Positions 1 to 13,260 of a DNA stretch of 64,000 nt are shown here, piece after piece (within the stretch, counting starts at the first letter, position 1; every line of letters starts with the position of its first letter). The notes beneath the pieces are model-generated. The model was not told the origin of the DNA, did no database searches, and saw nothing but the letters and a program-made list of their open reading frames with translations. Made by a program: the position numbers and the translations under genes. Source of the stretch: Phorcus lineatus (Eukaryota; Mollusca; Gastropoda; Trochida; Trochidae); NCBI GenBank assembly GCA_921293015.1, contig OV121090.1, forward strand, positions 1,550,001-1,614,000. The letters run 5' to 3'.

Positions 1-1012
1 ATCAGCTTTACATCAGTCTCTGACCTGTTAACATGGCATTTGCTTGTTGGTGATAATTGTTTTGAAGCGCAATTAAATATCCAATGATTTCTGTAAATTC
101 TTTGTAGAAAATATTTTCAACCAAAGTTGGTTGGTTTGTAATGGTTTGTGTTTGATATGTGCATTGGTTTGTGTCAATTAGCATCTGTCAATGTTATTGA
201 TAGAAATCTTCATTTTGTTTTGAATTTTTACAAGGATTAACATCCAAGCAATGGTTACTGGATATGAGCAGCCTGTTTATATATATTGTGGTATCCTAAA
301 TCTAATGCTTTTATTTTAGCATATGAATCATGCTATCCAAGATGTGTGGTCAATAAATGTTTATAATAATGTTGAACCTAAGACTTGCCAGTAGCAGAAA
401 AATTGTTCATAATTCAGAATATTATGTACGGTTTACAGATAATATCAATTACAAAGCTAACATTAAACAAACAGTTGTTATTAGACCTGTATTTGATGTT
501 GTGTTTTCCAGTGTAATATCACATACCTTTCATTGGATGGTGATACATTGGTAAAATTTTCACAACTGGGGCAGAGATACATGATATTGCATTAAAACAT
601 TGATTTATGTCAAGGTCCTAATGATTGAGTAAGCATTTGTACAGGAAGTGTTAGTTATTGATCAAAGAATTTGTTGGAGCATGTAATTGTTTCTCTTTTA
701 ACCAGTGTATTCCAATTGGATTGAATGATAAGAGCCAGAAAATGACTCGCTTTGGGATCTTGCAATGGCATGCCAAACTGATGTCCCAAAGCAATTACTT
801 ACTCCCCTCACCCCTAAAAATCAAAATAGATTTTTGAACCTGATTTCAGGGCTTTAGCAATGAAAGGGTTAAGATGTCACAGGAAACAAAAAACAAGAGC
901 CAACAATGAAAAAGTTATTGCTTGTCAAACGTGAAATGTGTACATATATGCACATATGAAGAATATGTCCCAGCTTATTTTTACTGTACAAGTACTAGTG
1001 ATCTGCACGAAC
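1..1012. other. Left edge: presumed intron of SNX16
   Basis: No exon that continues the SNX16 coiled coil could be found here on the minus strand. The region is AT-rich without clear repeats. The remaining C-terminal exon or exons probably lie outside the window. Confidence 0.45.
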
Positions 1013-4000
1013 CTGAGGCACTTGGAGAGCATGGAGACCTGGTTCCTGTAGAGCTCCAGCTCTTCCTTCAGCAGCGAGATCTCCCGGTCCTTCTCATCAC
1101 ACTCCTTCCGCATGTTGTACACCGACTCTTCCAGCGTCTCGCACAGCGCCTGCAACATATATCACACTGTCAAATAGCATCTCCCATTTGGTTTTTACCT
1201 GATGAAGAGGTAAGCAGATACTCCAAAATGGCATGATTTTCACCACAAAAATGTATCAAGCAGTGATCGAAATAGCTGCTTGCCAGCCTGTTACTCTTAA
1301 TTTCACTATTGGCTTGTTGGGAAGAGAGTCTGGCTTGTGTGATTTTAGATTTATTAAGTGTCCGCGCATTTATAAGGCTTATCTATTTTGGGAAGGATTG
1401 GTTTAACCACAAGACTTGATTGTCAGAACGAGGTGAAGTGCCATGAGATGATTTGGGGTTTAACGCCATTTTCAAGAGTATTTCCCTTAATCACTGCTGC
1501 TAGTATTATTGCAGGGAGAAATCCCACAACACTAAACCTGCTAGAACAGTAGAACAGTTCTCTACTGCAGACAAAGTTGCTGTGCCTCTGTCAGGGATTC
1601 CAACCCCAGATCCAAATACGCTAAGCACTGCGCTATCCCGCAACCTTGTCAGAATGAATTATATCTTATTTTGAACATTGTTCTCAAGAAGTTCTCAAGA
1701 AGTACTAGAAGTAGTAGTAGTAGTTGTATCATTATCTTTATCATTTTTCAAAACAGCATCAAGAAAAGATAATGCAAACCTCAGAAACCGATTGTGGTTC
1801 CAAATACTTTAGAAAAACACCGATTCAACATTTATCATTCAAGAGATATCTTTCTCGGCAGGATAAAGTCAAAGGATAATTTCGGTATCCTTTGGGGTAA
1901 TATGCGTATAAAGATGCAAATTCGAAAGGTTAACAAGGTCGGAACTTCTTTTGAACATCCCTATGACGTCACACGCGTTAACCTTCTTAAACGCCTTTAG
2001 TAACCGGTAGCTTGAACAATGTTACTCAAAGTTACCCATGCAAGAGAGTTTGAGCCACTTGTTCTAACACTTAAAAACAATTACTCCGTCTGCAGCGTTC
2101 CTGAAATTAGTGTTTTTTGTGAGTGAAAATCAGCAGACTATCTTCTAGTTTAGTTAAATATTTGTTTTTTTGAACGCTGCCATCAGCAAAGAGCTGGAGG
2201 GAAGCAACTCTGGCCCCTCTGTAAGATGGGCGCGCTCACATGAACGCGAGTATGAAATCGCCAACGAAACGTTGAATTTTTAAAAATTTGAGAATCGTGT
2301 TATTTATTTACTTTTTAAAACATTGAAACGTATGAGTCATGCCAACTTCAACAAAACGTTAACTAAAAGCAGTATTAAGGAGGAATTGTGTTGTGCAAAT
2401 AGCCGTCAAAGTCAATTCAATCTAGATCTTCATCCAAATGCCCTTTAAAGACTAAAGAAATAGCAAATGAGGTAACATACCCGACTTTCTTCTAGACTGT
2501 CATGAGGTCCCGGGGGCTCGTCAAAACAGAAAAACTCCCTCACTGCTTTACTGGAGAGAAGAATATTCATTTGATTAACTTGCTAGTAAAATCTTAAATG
2601 TGAAAAAATTGCTCTGAGTTTGAGCTTTTTATTCTTTGTTCAAAATATTCATTGGAATAAATGATAAGCAATTTCACATCTGAAAAGATACAGTGACCTT
2701 GAACTTGTGTGTAATTTACAAAGCATTCAAAGTTGCAGCTGTGAAATATTTTTGTACACTCCTAGAGAAGATATTACAGTAAATAGCGTCAATATTTAAT
2801 GTTCATATTCTGATAATGTATGTTAAAAACTATTGAGTAAAATACTATTATTAAATACAGTAGGATTTCTCATCACCTATTGCAGATTTCGCCATGGCTG
2901 GTGACGTTGTTCAGGAATGCCTGTAAGCCCTCTAACCGATCATCGAGAAACTCTCGAGTGTAGTTACTGCGGAACCAGCGCTTGGGTGGCAGAGAGAGGC
3001 GGATACCCGGGAACTGGGCCAGCAGCTGCAAAAGAATGGATTATACTTATTCCATTAACAAAACGCAAGAAATTATCCTTTTACTCAAATTAAAGCCATT
3101 TCTTTCCAAAAAGTTTAATCAAGGCATTTCTTAAAATAAGACCTACTGCTAATGACAATTTGGCCATTTCTTGAAGTTCTTAGAAAATTATTATTTTTAT
3201 CCATTTAGAAATCTTCTAATCTTTCCAACTGATTTCTGTTTTGAAATTGAAATACATACATCTAGCATTTCAAGGCAGTTAATTCTCCTCAACACATTGT
3301 CTCTGCATTGATTGCACAACAAGTTTGATTGCAAACAATCAACATTTTTCTTTAATGTAGCAACAAACAATATACTGATTGTGACAAAAGGTGAAACTGG
3401 AAGAAAACACCTAAACATCCTCCGTGGGGCGATAAATAATCATGCATGATGAGAACTTCTACACAAGAGAAATGAACGAAACCCACCTGATCGTTGAGAT
3501 GACAGAAGTCGCTGTACCGACGGAAGACAAACCACACTTCTTGGTCTGTCTTCTGTACCTGGATCTTGTACACCTGGGAGTATATATATAGATATATATA
3601 TATAAATTTCAAATAAATTGCTTTGATATGACATACAGGTATTGTCGTAACTAAATTGTTTCCTCAAATATTCCACCTCTGAAAGGACTTAATATGAATA
3701 AAACATTACCTGCATATGCGTACTGATATTATAAATTCTTGACATTTATGAATCTACTTTATTTGGTATATTTAGTGACATTGTAGGTGGCCACTACAAA
3801 TCAACATGAATTATTACTGAAATATCCTGTCAAACATCTCTTGTCAGTTCCCAAAAATCTCTTTAATACTCAATTGTATTCATACAAGACTTAATTCACA
3901 ATCACTGCGATTTTGTTATCAACTTCTGGTCCTACTCACAGTAAACTTTGCCCTCTCCTCCATGACCTCGTACCCAAGGATGGGCACCTTGATGTCTTCT

Positions 4001-4585
4001 GGGTAGAGAGTCTCTGGCTCAGCCTCGACTCGGATCTCGGGGACTTGACTCGGATCAATCACATGTTTCTGCTGCAGCGCTCGATGTTCTGTTCTGGGCG
4101 GCGACGTCGCTGGTGATGAACTTTCAGAAGTGTCCAACTGAGTTGGTGACCCCGGTGCCGACCCCTCAAAACTTATCGTAGAGGTCAAGGCTGTTGTGTC
4201 ACCTTCCTCACCAAAGGTCATTGAACTTGAGGAGGCAATGCCAGATGGCTCATTTCTTCTACCTGTTATTGATGTCATGGAAACATCGAGTGTCCTTGGT
4301 TTGTTGGCATTTCTTCCCGGGGTTGAGGTTTTGGGGTTGCTGTGGGCAAGAAATGATGACTTTCGATCAAACTGGACGGAGAGTACTGCAGTGCCATCGC
4401 TGTTGAAACTGTCGGTGGCTGCGATTCCAATACTGCTGTCTTCAAGACGTGATGTCTCCATCTTTGAAAATGTATTTTTCTCGGAATGGATGGCGAATGT
4501 TTCACTGTTCAAGCATAGTTTCCCTTTTGGCAAAGTTACAGTCGAATCTTTCAGTGATTGTGGTAAACTCTCATTTTGCAAGGAT
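1013..4585 (-). CDS. SNX16: Sorting nexin-16 (PX domain plus coiled coil), 3' end and 5' end incomplete
   Basis: Five exons on the minus strand: 4585-3940, 3573-3487, 3025-2877, 2550-2481, 1149-1013, all joined in frame by GT-AG introns. The first exon is a Ser/Thr-rich low-complexity region ending in [14 protein letters not shown]. The next two exons make the PX domain with the phosphoinositide-binding RRYSDF motif and the PPKRWF loop. Then comes the [17 protein letters not shown] segment and a coiled coil ([20 protein letters not shown]), the same order as in vertebrate SNX16. Members of this family bind PI3P on early and late endosomes and take part in receptor traffic. The first exon is open from its acceptor, so the start is either Met at 4461 or lies in an exon upstream. 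The coiled coil probably goes on beyond the window; reading through the last donor would instead give a stop at 925-927. A 5' UTR exon may lie near 7050-7140. Family identity is firm; both ends are not. Confidence 0.9.
1430..1650 (+). repeat. Dispersed repeat family A with tRNA-like part (SINE-like)
   Basis: Begins GAGGTGA and carries the family core TTTAACGCCATTTTCAAGA and GCTGCTAGTATTATTGCAGG. At 1595-1645 the minus strand reads a tRNA-like pair of boxes: TAGCGCAGTGCTTAGCG (A-box-like) and GGTTGGAATCC (B-box-like). The same core recurs at 13147-13260, 50418-50510 (minus), 53461-53510 and 53624-53695. A tRNA-derived SINE is the likely class. Confidence 0.6.
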
Positions 4586-5678
4586 CTGAAATGTAATGTT
4601 GAAAGTGATATTATTGTAGACAAACATCATAAACTTGCAATTCGCATAAAATATGAGATCACATTAACTTTTCTGAGCTAGCAAATTAGTATATTAAATA
4701 AATCAGTAAAACAACCACATATCCTATGACATACCCGCCCGAAAATTATTATTGAGATAAAAAAAATTCTTATAAACTTGATAAATTAAAGAGATAAATA
4801 TTTATAAAGTTTTATTTAAGGGACATGAAGGGTATCAAATGGTAGAGAGAAGCTTACATAAAATTAATTTAGTAGTAGAAGTTGTTGTAGAATTGAAACC
4901 TAAACAGAAAATCAAGAAAACTGAGTGTCAAGAATTTTAAGTAAATCAAGTAATCAATGTAAACTAAAAATATTCTCATAAAAAATGTTGGTTAATTCAA
5001 ACTGTCTATACCTTAAGTTTACACTGTTAAATACAGTTGTACTTTGTGCACTGGTGTAATTTCCCATCTTGTGTAATTCTCTAAGCCTTACAAAATCACT
5101 ACTGGTACTAAGCAAGGGAGATCTTATATATAGAGAAAAGCTAAAATGTTTATCCATCTATTATCTTAATGTTATGACCTTAAGTAAACAAGAAGCAAGT
5201 GTTGTTGGATGTAATTAGCAACGAAAACACAGACGTACGATACGGTCTATGCATTCAACTTAACGACCCAAAGTCGTCATTACAAGTTAATTAGATAATG
5301 GGTTCATTATACACTCTACTAAGCATGCCACCTCTTAATAAAGTGTTTGGGTAAACAATAGCTAAAAGTGTCTCTCTTTTGATAAACATGTCATTCAACT
5401 GAGCATCTTTCAGTGTCATTCACGACAGGCAGATTTCATCTGGCAAGCAAAGACGGCATCTGGTGACAGGTCATTCATTAACTTTCATAAATTCCTGTTT
5501 AGAAGAGAGGATAAAAATCAGCATTTTTAATTGATTGTTGTATTCTCAATTGGAAAGCTTTATTTACGTATCTGCTAAATGAAGGATGAATGTTGATATT
5601 TCCTCATGAAGTTCGACTCTTATGTGCTAGGTCTAAAGAAATCGCTTCACATATATTTTTAGAACATGTCTGTCTCTT

Positions 5679-5772
5679 GGTTTCGATAGCACTAGATCTT
5701 CCACAAAAATCTCATCTACTGACATGGTTTCGATAGCACTAGATCTTCCACAAAAATCTCCTCTACTGTCTC
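5679..5772. repeat. Tandem duplication, 47-bp unit x2
   Basis: The unit starting GGTTTCGATAGCACTAG at 5679 is repeated at 5726 with only a base or so changed (CTCATCTACTG versus CTCCTCTACTG). It is a recent local duplication with no visible coding role. Confidence 0.9.
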
Positions 5773-7048
5773 GATGTGTGAGGTAAGATTATAAATTTTT
5801 TTAACTTTTTTTATTTTAGAATCTCCATCAATACAAGTCATTCAAAACAGTTCATTTGATAACAATGTTACATAAATATGGTTAACAAGTAAATGTGTAT
5901 ACATAATTTGAACGGCAGGCAATATTACTATTAAATTTCAATGGATAGGAGTAGTAAACAGAAGTTGGCAGATACGGTAAATCAGAAAAGATTATATCAT
6001 AGGAACCAAAACTTTACGAAGTTTTCATACTTGCACTCTGAATAATAGTTGAAGGATTCAACATAATACATTGATTTAATTTCTTCTTTGATATCTTTGA
6101 GATGTGGTCGTTTGTTCATTTCTTTCATTTTGTATATGTTATACTTTACAATTGTAACAATTAAATTTAGAACATAGTTTCTCTTTTCACAATATCCTCA
6201 AATAAAATTTTTACTTGTGAAAGTTATTGTTACACCAGTTTTACAAGTATTGAATGAATTATTGTTTTGCGCTGATCATGCAATATGTAAGCTGTTAGGT
6301 GCATTAGAATATCCAAACTGAGTTGACATATGTTTCTTGATAAGAGGAATATTTTAACTAGGGTACTGCAGGAACTTCATTCAATAAATCTACTACATTC
6401 TGTGGACTATCATCTTTTTTTTATGTTTCACAAAAGGAAGGCTTTCAGTATAGATTCTTATACCATTTTCAAACTAGGACATTCATTTACAGTTAAAAAA
6501 CATTTGAAGAGTTATGCTTGAATTGCATTCATGTTCTCGGCCCATTTGCCCATAAGAATATCTGAATAACCTTATATATAAAATATTCCATTTTAAACAA
6601 TGTTCAAAAATTTGAACACAAGAAGGAATAATCACAAATTTCTGTTCCACTAATTAAAATCGTGATTGTACCGTGGAGAAAGGACAAAATCAGAGATGAT
6701 GCAGTTTAATTTACAAATATTTTCATTATGTGACTGGCATTTTAATTTTTTAACGTCAGTCAGCGAAATCATCAAAATAATTTCAATTCATATCAATCAA
6801 CGCCTCTCTAAAAAAAGATAAAGTAATTAGCCATGATATCGTATAAATAAAACCTTAGAAATTGTTGCAAAAACATCGATTACAATCAATCAACACTGAT
6901 TCATGGGATATGGTCCGATACATTCACCTGATAAGGTGAGATAAAATTAAGTCAAATTTACTTATTAATGACTAAACTGGTTACCTAACTATTTGATTTT
7001 TTTGTGTAAACTCACTGAAAATATCAACACCCTATTTAAGTGTTTTAC

Positions 7049-7140
7049 CTCCTCTATTCAACAGGTGCGAGAAGAAATCTTGGCTTGTTTTGGTGGTTTC
7101 ACGTGATGGGATGCGGAAGTGATACAGCGCCCTCTAGGTG
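7049..7140 (-). promoter_or_regulatory. Candidate SNX16 promoter and non-coding first exon
   Basis: Read on the minus strand, this short stretch has an ETS-type site (ACTTCCG, 7120-7114), an E-box TCACGTGA (7106-7099) and a possible donor GAG|GTAAAA at 7049/7048. No ATG precedes the donor, which would suit a 5' UTR exon feeding the acceptor at 4585. This is inference from motifs and position only; no TATA box is seen. Confidence 0.3.
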
Positions 7141-10100
7141 ATCAGCTGTTAAACTTTATGGACACTAGCATTGGGTCAAGATGTTCAATGGTTCGAATCT
7201 TGATATTTTATTACTTCAAATATTTTTTTTTTTTTGGTGGTTTTTTTTAAAATTTCCGTTTATAATGTTAGTTTTGAACAATAACAATTCAATTGCAACG
7301 AAGAAAGAAATCTACATTTTTGGGAAGAGATAGTGTAGAAATGTTTGTTAAATCTTAAATAGTAAAGTCAAAAGTTTTTTTTTGGTCATAAATGAATACA
7401 CGTTCAAGAACTCACACAGTTGACAGATATAAAATATAACATGATAAAACACGATAACACACTGGAAGATCCCGTAAAATGTTTTGGGTTTTTTTGTTTC
7501 TAATACTGGCTCATCAAAAACTAAGACCCGACCCTAAAATGGTCACTAGATTTTGTGCAATCGAGGAAAGCAAATCAGGAACTACAAATAGGCAAGAACC
7601 TTCCGAAGGTTATGATGTTAGATAAGATCATGTAGGGAAAATTTGCGCTATAACCTTATTGATAAGACAATTAATCTTTACATAAACCTTCTTTAATAAT
7701 TGTTTTTACTCGTGTCGGTTGTTAATTAATCCTCCAGAACGTATAGTTATATAAAATAACACTTTTTGGCTGACAATTGATTTCACTATATAGCGATCAA
7801 TATCAACCCACCAGCATACATCTGAATTAAGTTCATTCAGTCATTAATCGGTGTAGCAATAAACTAGTTAGGTATAACGTAACTTGTATAATTTTGGTTT
7901 CACATGTTGCATTACATCTGATCTTGCCAACATACTGTTTCGGACTTGGTATGATCGTAATCTAAATATCATTTGTACAACTTTTATAATTGATCCACGT
8001 CATTAATGCATGTATCTCATTACCTATCATAATAATCAAAGTTCTTCGAAAATATTGAGGTAAATGTTATTTCCTGTTATCACCGATCTGAAAAAATCTG
8101 AAAGATAAAGAGATCACATCGACTTCTGTTGCTACTATTCATACATTCCCCGACTTGCACATTAAATCTGACATTTATGTTGACAGGTTTGGCCCTTTAG
8201 ACGGAATACGACAATCCCATGGCTTAGTGTGTACTGGTATATTGAAAAAAAAATATAAAACAGTGGCGGATCCAAGCGGGGGGGGGGGTCAGGAGGTTCT
8301 GATCCCCCCTTTTGAAAATCAATTATAGATTCAAGTCAATAGAAATAATTTGAAAATATATAACGTAACAATGTTATTTCTACCGAGTGTGCGCCAACAT
8401 ACAATGTACTTCTTTAAACGGGAGCGTCCCCCTTGAATTTCATTTCCACAAAAATACCCCGATAGGATTCTCCTGTTAAGTTGTAATGACCAAAACACAC
8501 GTACACATGTTTCAGAATGTAAATCCTATCTTTATTTTATTACCTTTTCATCTTCAAAGCGACCACCTGATACATATGTCGACACAGTACTTAGTTACAA
8601 GAAGACATTCTGTCACAAGTTATTACTTTAAGTTAAGCATCAATATCAGCACTTATACACGGGGTTATATTACCTATATGTAATATGCAACACAAGTAGT
8701 AAGAGGCAAGAACTGTCACATAAATCAACCTGTAAGACATCGAGTTACCTATTCTAGACGTCCGAAACTCCATATATATTTATATATCTATATAGACATG
8801 TATACATCGACATTATATTCAACTAGGTTGGCAAATGTACAAAACCGTTGATGGTTTTGAAGGCGATTAAGAGAATGAAACACGATATTGAGTAGTATTA
8901 AATTATTGTTTACCTCGATGGTTAAGAGGCTTTGGTTCAACATTTTACAAACAATACTGCGCAATTTACACTTTTTAATACACATTTCTACACGTTGCTT
9001 TATCTTTACGCAACTTCAGTGCGATGATACGATGGTACAAAGGTGCACGGATAATCATCAGTGAAGAGTCACCATGCCATCCACTTGAGATTTATCTGAT
9101 TATTTCAAATGTTATTTTCGAAATCAAACTTCCATTAAAAAACCTCTTGAAGAGCTAGTTGGGCCTAAAATACTTCCCTGAGGCCGTGTTACTTTAAGAC
9201 AAGGGAATAATACACAAGGACAAAAGACAACGTTCGCCGGAATGTCACGAGGACGTACTGTGTAAGAGAGCTGGACGAGGGGAAGTCAGATGAAATGATC
9301 TCAGCTAGCCCGGAGTTCTTCCCGAACTCAACAAAGAATTATCAACATGCAGAGAGGATGAATACTGTCACCAACTGATAGATCGAATGAACTGTAGAAC
9401 CTTTCATACGAAAAGGACATCAATTGTTTCATATTCAAGGAAAAAAATTTAAAATATTAAATTCTAAAAAAACCGTACAGGTTTGGTTAAGCTGCCTAAA
9501 ATGATCAAAAGATGTTCTCAATAAGATGGCTTCATGTAGTTTATGATTGACATGTGACAATCCACGATACGGATAATCGGGTTGACTTATGGTTTCCCCT
9601 CCAAGGGAAATTTATTTGTATACAAAACCGTGCAACAGTGCCTTTAATTACGCCATGAAACTATTTGAACATAAACTTCAAACGAACATACGCAGCGCAA
9701 TTTTATAACCAATGGGTGTTCGCTGTAAGAAGGATTTTGCTAAGGATAACCCTGTGATAACCAAAATAACAACCATTTCCACACCAACACGGTATGTGAT
9801 ATGTAACTGATATGAACTCTACGTTAGAAGTAACAGATTTCGTCCAAGCAAGAACTGTCACATACATCAAACTAAAGACATCAGATATGTTATTTGTTGA
9901 CGTCATGGAGTTCTTATATACATATTGATTTCAATTAGCAAGAAGTGCAAGATAAAACATCGATGGTGTTATTGACATGTTGTGGTGTACTCAATAGATA
10001 GTTTATTAATATTCAGTTCACTCTGAATTGTGCCCTTGAGATAAAATGGTAAATATGTCCTTACATACGTATAGTTTTATTTTATTTCCTGTGATGTTGA

Positions 10101-10160
10101 ACACAGTTTAATAAAAGACGTTTGTAACATGAATACAGAAACTCTGCTCAACGCCTGTAT

Positions 10161-10413
10161 CGTCTTCCCACGCACGGTCTATTCAAACGTCAGCACATAT
10201 GATTTGCTGAAATAGGGCTTGCCCGCATTTCACGTACTTTTCTGTGCTTGTCGCGAAGGTTGGCGCTACCGATCGCGATAGTCCAATGAGAATTGCAATT
10301 TTTCGCCGAAGAGGGTGCTGCACTCAAGACACGAATTTTGACTGGTTGGCAGCAAGGTTTAAATTAGCCAGTGATAGAGACTGGTTTAATTTAAAGCCAT
10401 GCGGGTGAAGATG
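10161..10413 (-). mobile_element. Mutator-like MITE, diverged copy
   Basis: Same family as 43914-44159, in opposite orientation: shared blocks TTTTCTGTGCTTG, CGATAGTCCAATGAG, TTTTGACTGGTT and GCAGCAAGGTTT. Ends read CGTCTTCC and GAAGATG. The flanking 9-mers (CGCCTGTAT, TGTCTATAT) match at 6 of 9 places, as for a decayed target duplication. Confidence 0.5.
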
Positions 10414-12111
10414 TGTCTATATATAACACAATAGTCTCTCGTACAGTCTTAGTTCTAACTGCAGTTCTCAAGAGAATGCATGCATATAATATGAAATTAC
10501 ACGACCAAGAAATGAACACAATGAAGAACGTTGCGTTAGTTGTTTTAAACAAAACCATAGATAGCTCAGCCTAAAGTACAGGTATCAATTTTCTCCTCGT
10601 TATTTCACATCCTGTTTCATATTGTCTCCCAAGCGGCGGCTTCATATTATGATTCATAATCAAGAGTAAACATGTGTAAATACTATCTTGTACTTGGTAT
10701 CAATGGCGAAGATAACCCCATTTAACTATTTTACCCTTTTGTGAATGTAGACACCTGATATCATACTGTTAAGGCGCACCTATCAAAGCGGCTTTAAAAA
10801 CGCTCTGTATAAGATACCCCGAAAGCACTTTATCAAACACTTTCCATACAGCCAGTCTTGGTATACGAGTCTGCGCAGTATAAAGCTTTGAATAGCGAGG
10901 TCAGGGATTAGTTTGTTTAGTTTGAGCGTTGAGGACAATAACAACAATGTACAATGCAGTGAATAGGCTAAACTCAGATATGAATATGAAGTAGGTTCAT
11001 TCAAGGGCTGTGGACGAGGATATAAATCGCTCAGGCCTGATACAGTGAAATCGAATCTCAATTAGTGACCAGTATAAAGCATCATCGATTTGAAGAAACA
11101 GAAGAAAAAGAAAAATGTTATATTTACGTGTCACATGTTGTACAAACAATATTGCCATATAAAAACCTGGTAAAATATAGCATTCACAACCTCATCCATA
11201 ATCCATTCTCTCATGCATAAACAGCAGAAAAGAAATGGTAAAGAAAGGACGTTTGACGTTTGCTATTGAATACTGCAATGGAGGTCAGTTAGTTTAACTT
11301 CGAAGGTGACCATCACGCTATAATATATATACATAATATAATGGCAAACCTTTTCAAAATTGTTAGTTTATCCAAAAAAATGTCTTATGCTGCAAATTAT
11401 CATTATAGCCTCTGCACATATTGTTTTTTTTAAATAATGTTTTATCATCTGACAGGTAAAGTGCAAGTGCACGAATCGAAGTCCGATATTCACGTTATCG
11501 GAAAAGATGCCCCGGGCGTGCATTGCACGTGTAAAGTAAGGTCATTGAACTGGAATCGAGTAATCTTTAACAAACCTAGGTCAAGGCTAAAGGTCAAGGA
11601 GAATAGGAGTGATAACTGCTATCACATCCGGGTTTACGTGCAAGGAATCAGAAAGGGTTAATTTTGGCACGCTGCATGTAGAGAAAGCGCCTGGAGGTCA
11701 GCTATATCGAGCTTATACGGGGACATGTTATAAATGTGTCAAATTGAGCAAACAAGATATTTGCATTCTGACCTGGGCTCTTTGGGTATTCTTTAAGTCA
11801 TTTCTCAAAATTATTATCGTAATGTGAAATGAATAATATCTGAAATCGCCAATGGTCACTCTGAAGAAGGCATTTTCCCATATAAGTTACTTACAGTGCC
11901 TTTTTCATCCTTCTCAATTCTGCCCGATTATCCTCGACACACTTTCATAGTGAGAATAAAGATAGGATTATATCCATAAATATGTCTCTTCTATATGCCC
12001 ACAAATTCCAAAATGCCTCCCAAACAGTATTCATAAATATGATTATCATTGTTCATGTGGCGTTGAATTATGTTTCAATCGCTATTGACAGACTTTGCAT
12101 GTCTTTAAGCA

Positions 12112-12267
<156 letters not shown>

Positions 12268-13146
12268 ATTTTTATTCCAGGAGAAGAATTATATGCTAAA
12301 GTCCTGTAAATGATTTTAATCTTGCACATCAACTTTAATGAATACTTTAAACTAACATAGGACATTACTTCAATTGACGCACAATATTAACAAAATTGAG
12401 GCAGTTTATCACTTTTCTCGTCAATTAAATCTTTTTTTCAAATTATTCTAATTCAATATTTACAGTCTCTCTTTCCGTCCCGCTTCTCCCATCGATGTAG
12501 ATGACAAATATATATTAAAACATACTATCTTTTCCTTATCAGTTTTCGTTGCCTCTGACTCTTCTTTCTGTCAAGGCCCGTATTTTCGCTACACTCAATT
12601 GAACAAGATTGAAATGCACATTGGGTTAACTGTAGGTCTACTTCTTGGTGCATCGTGGTGGATTTTCTGATGTTTCTTTTCTGAGGCTGTCAACTTCGTA
12701 ACCTAAATAATCTGTGTTGTGTTATACATAGTGAACAACATAGAGCAGAGAGAACAGCGTAGAGAAAAGAATTCGCTTCAAACGGTTGGTTCATAGCCTC
12801 GGCTTGACAGACAATTTATGATATGCTGTAAATGAAATATTATTCAAGCGAATCGTATAAATGACATATGTTGACAAATAATGATTTCTTTAAAAAAGGC
12901 TGAGATACTTTTTTGCACTTTAATAAAGCACTTCTTTATTACAGATTCATGTAATTAATGTAATACGAGCTCATCGACACATTGCATGTCTTACATATAC
13001 ACGCATATCCTCACAAAGTAGAAAAAAGATGTTCCTGCGATGGTAATATTCATATATCATTCATGGACTTACTAGATAAAGACCCTAAAAATATCAAAAT
13101 ATTTTCCTTATTTCAGTGATTTGCCTTCAAATATGTTTAAATTCTT

Positions 13147-13260
13147 GAGGTGAGGTGAGGTGAGTTGTTGTTTAACGCCGCTTTCAAGATTATTTCACTT
13201 ATATCGCGGCTGCTAGTATTATTGCAGGGAGAAAGCCCGCAACACCATTGTGGCTATGCA
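13147..13260 (+). repeat. Dispersed repeat family A, second copy
   Basis: Shares with the copy at 1430 the blocks GTTTAACGCC, TTTCAAGA, TATTTC, GCTGCTAGTATTATTGCAGG and GAGAAA-CC-CAACAC. It lacks the tRNA-like part, so it is a truncated copy. Confidence 0.65.

Noticed and set aside
4196..4681. Plus-strand 161-residue frame
   Set aside because: Lies over the first SNX16 exon on the other strand; the SNX16 frame has motifs and splice sites.
8690..9910. Repeated word GCAAGAACTGTCACATA at 8707 and 9848
   Set aside because: Similarity is short and fades quickly; not enough to define an element.
10783..11061. Minus-strand 92-residue frame
   Set aside because: No start context, no resemblance to a known family; could be part of an unrecognised repeat.
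11437..11827. Two overlapping plus-strand frames in a less AT-rich patch
   Set aside because: No domain or family resemblance, no matching neighbouring exon; left as an unexplained patch.
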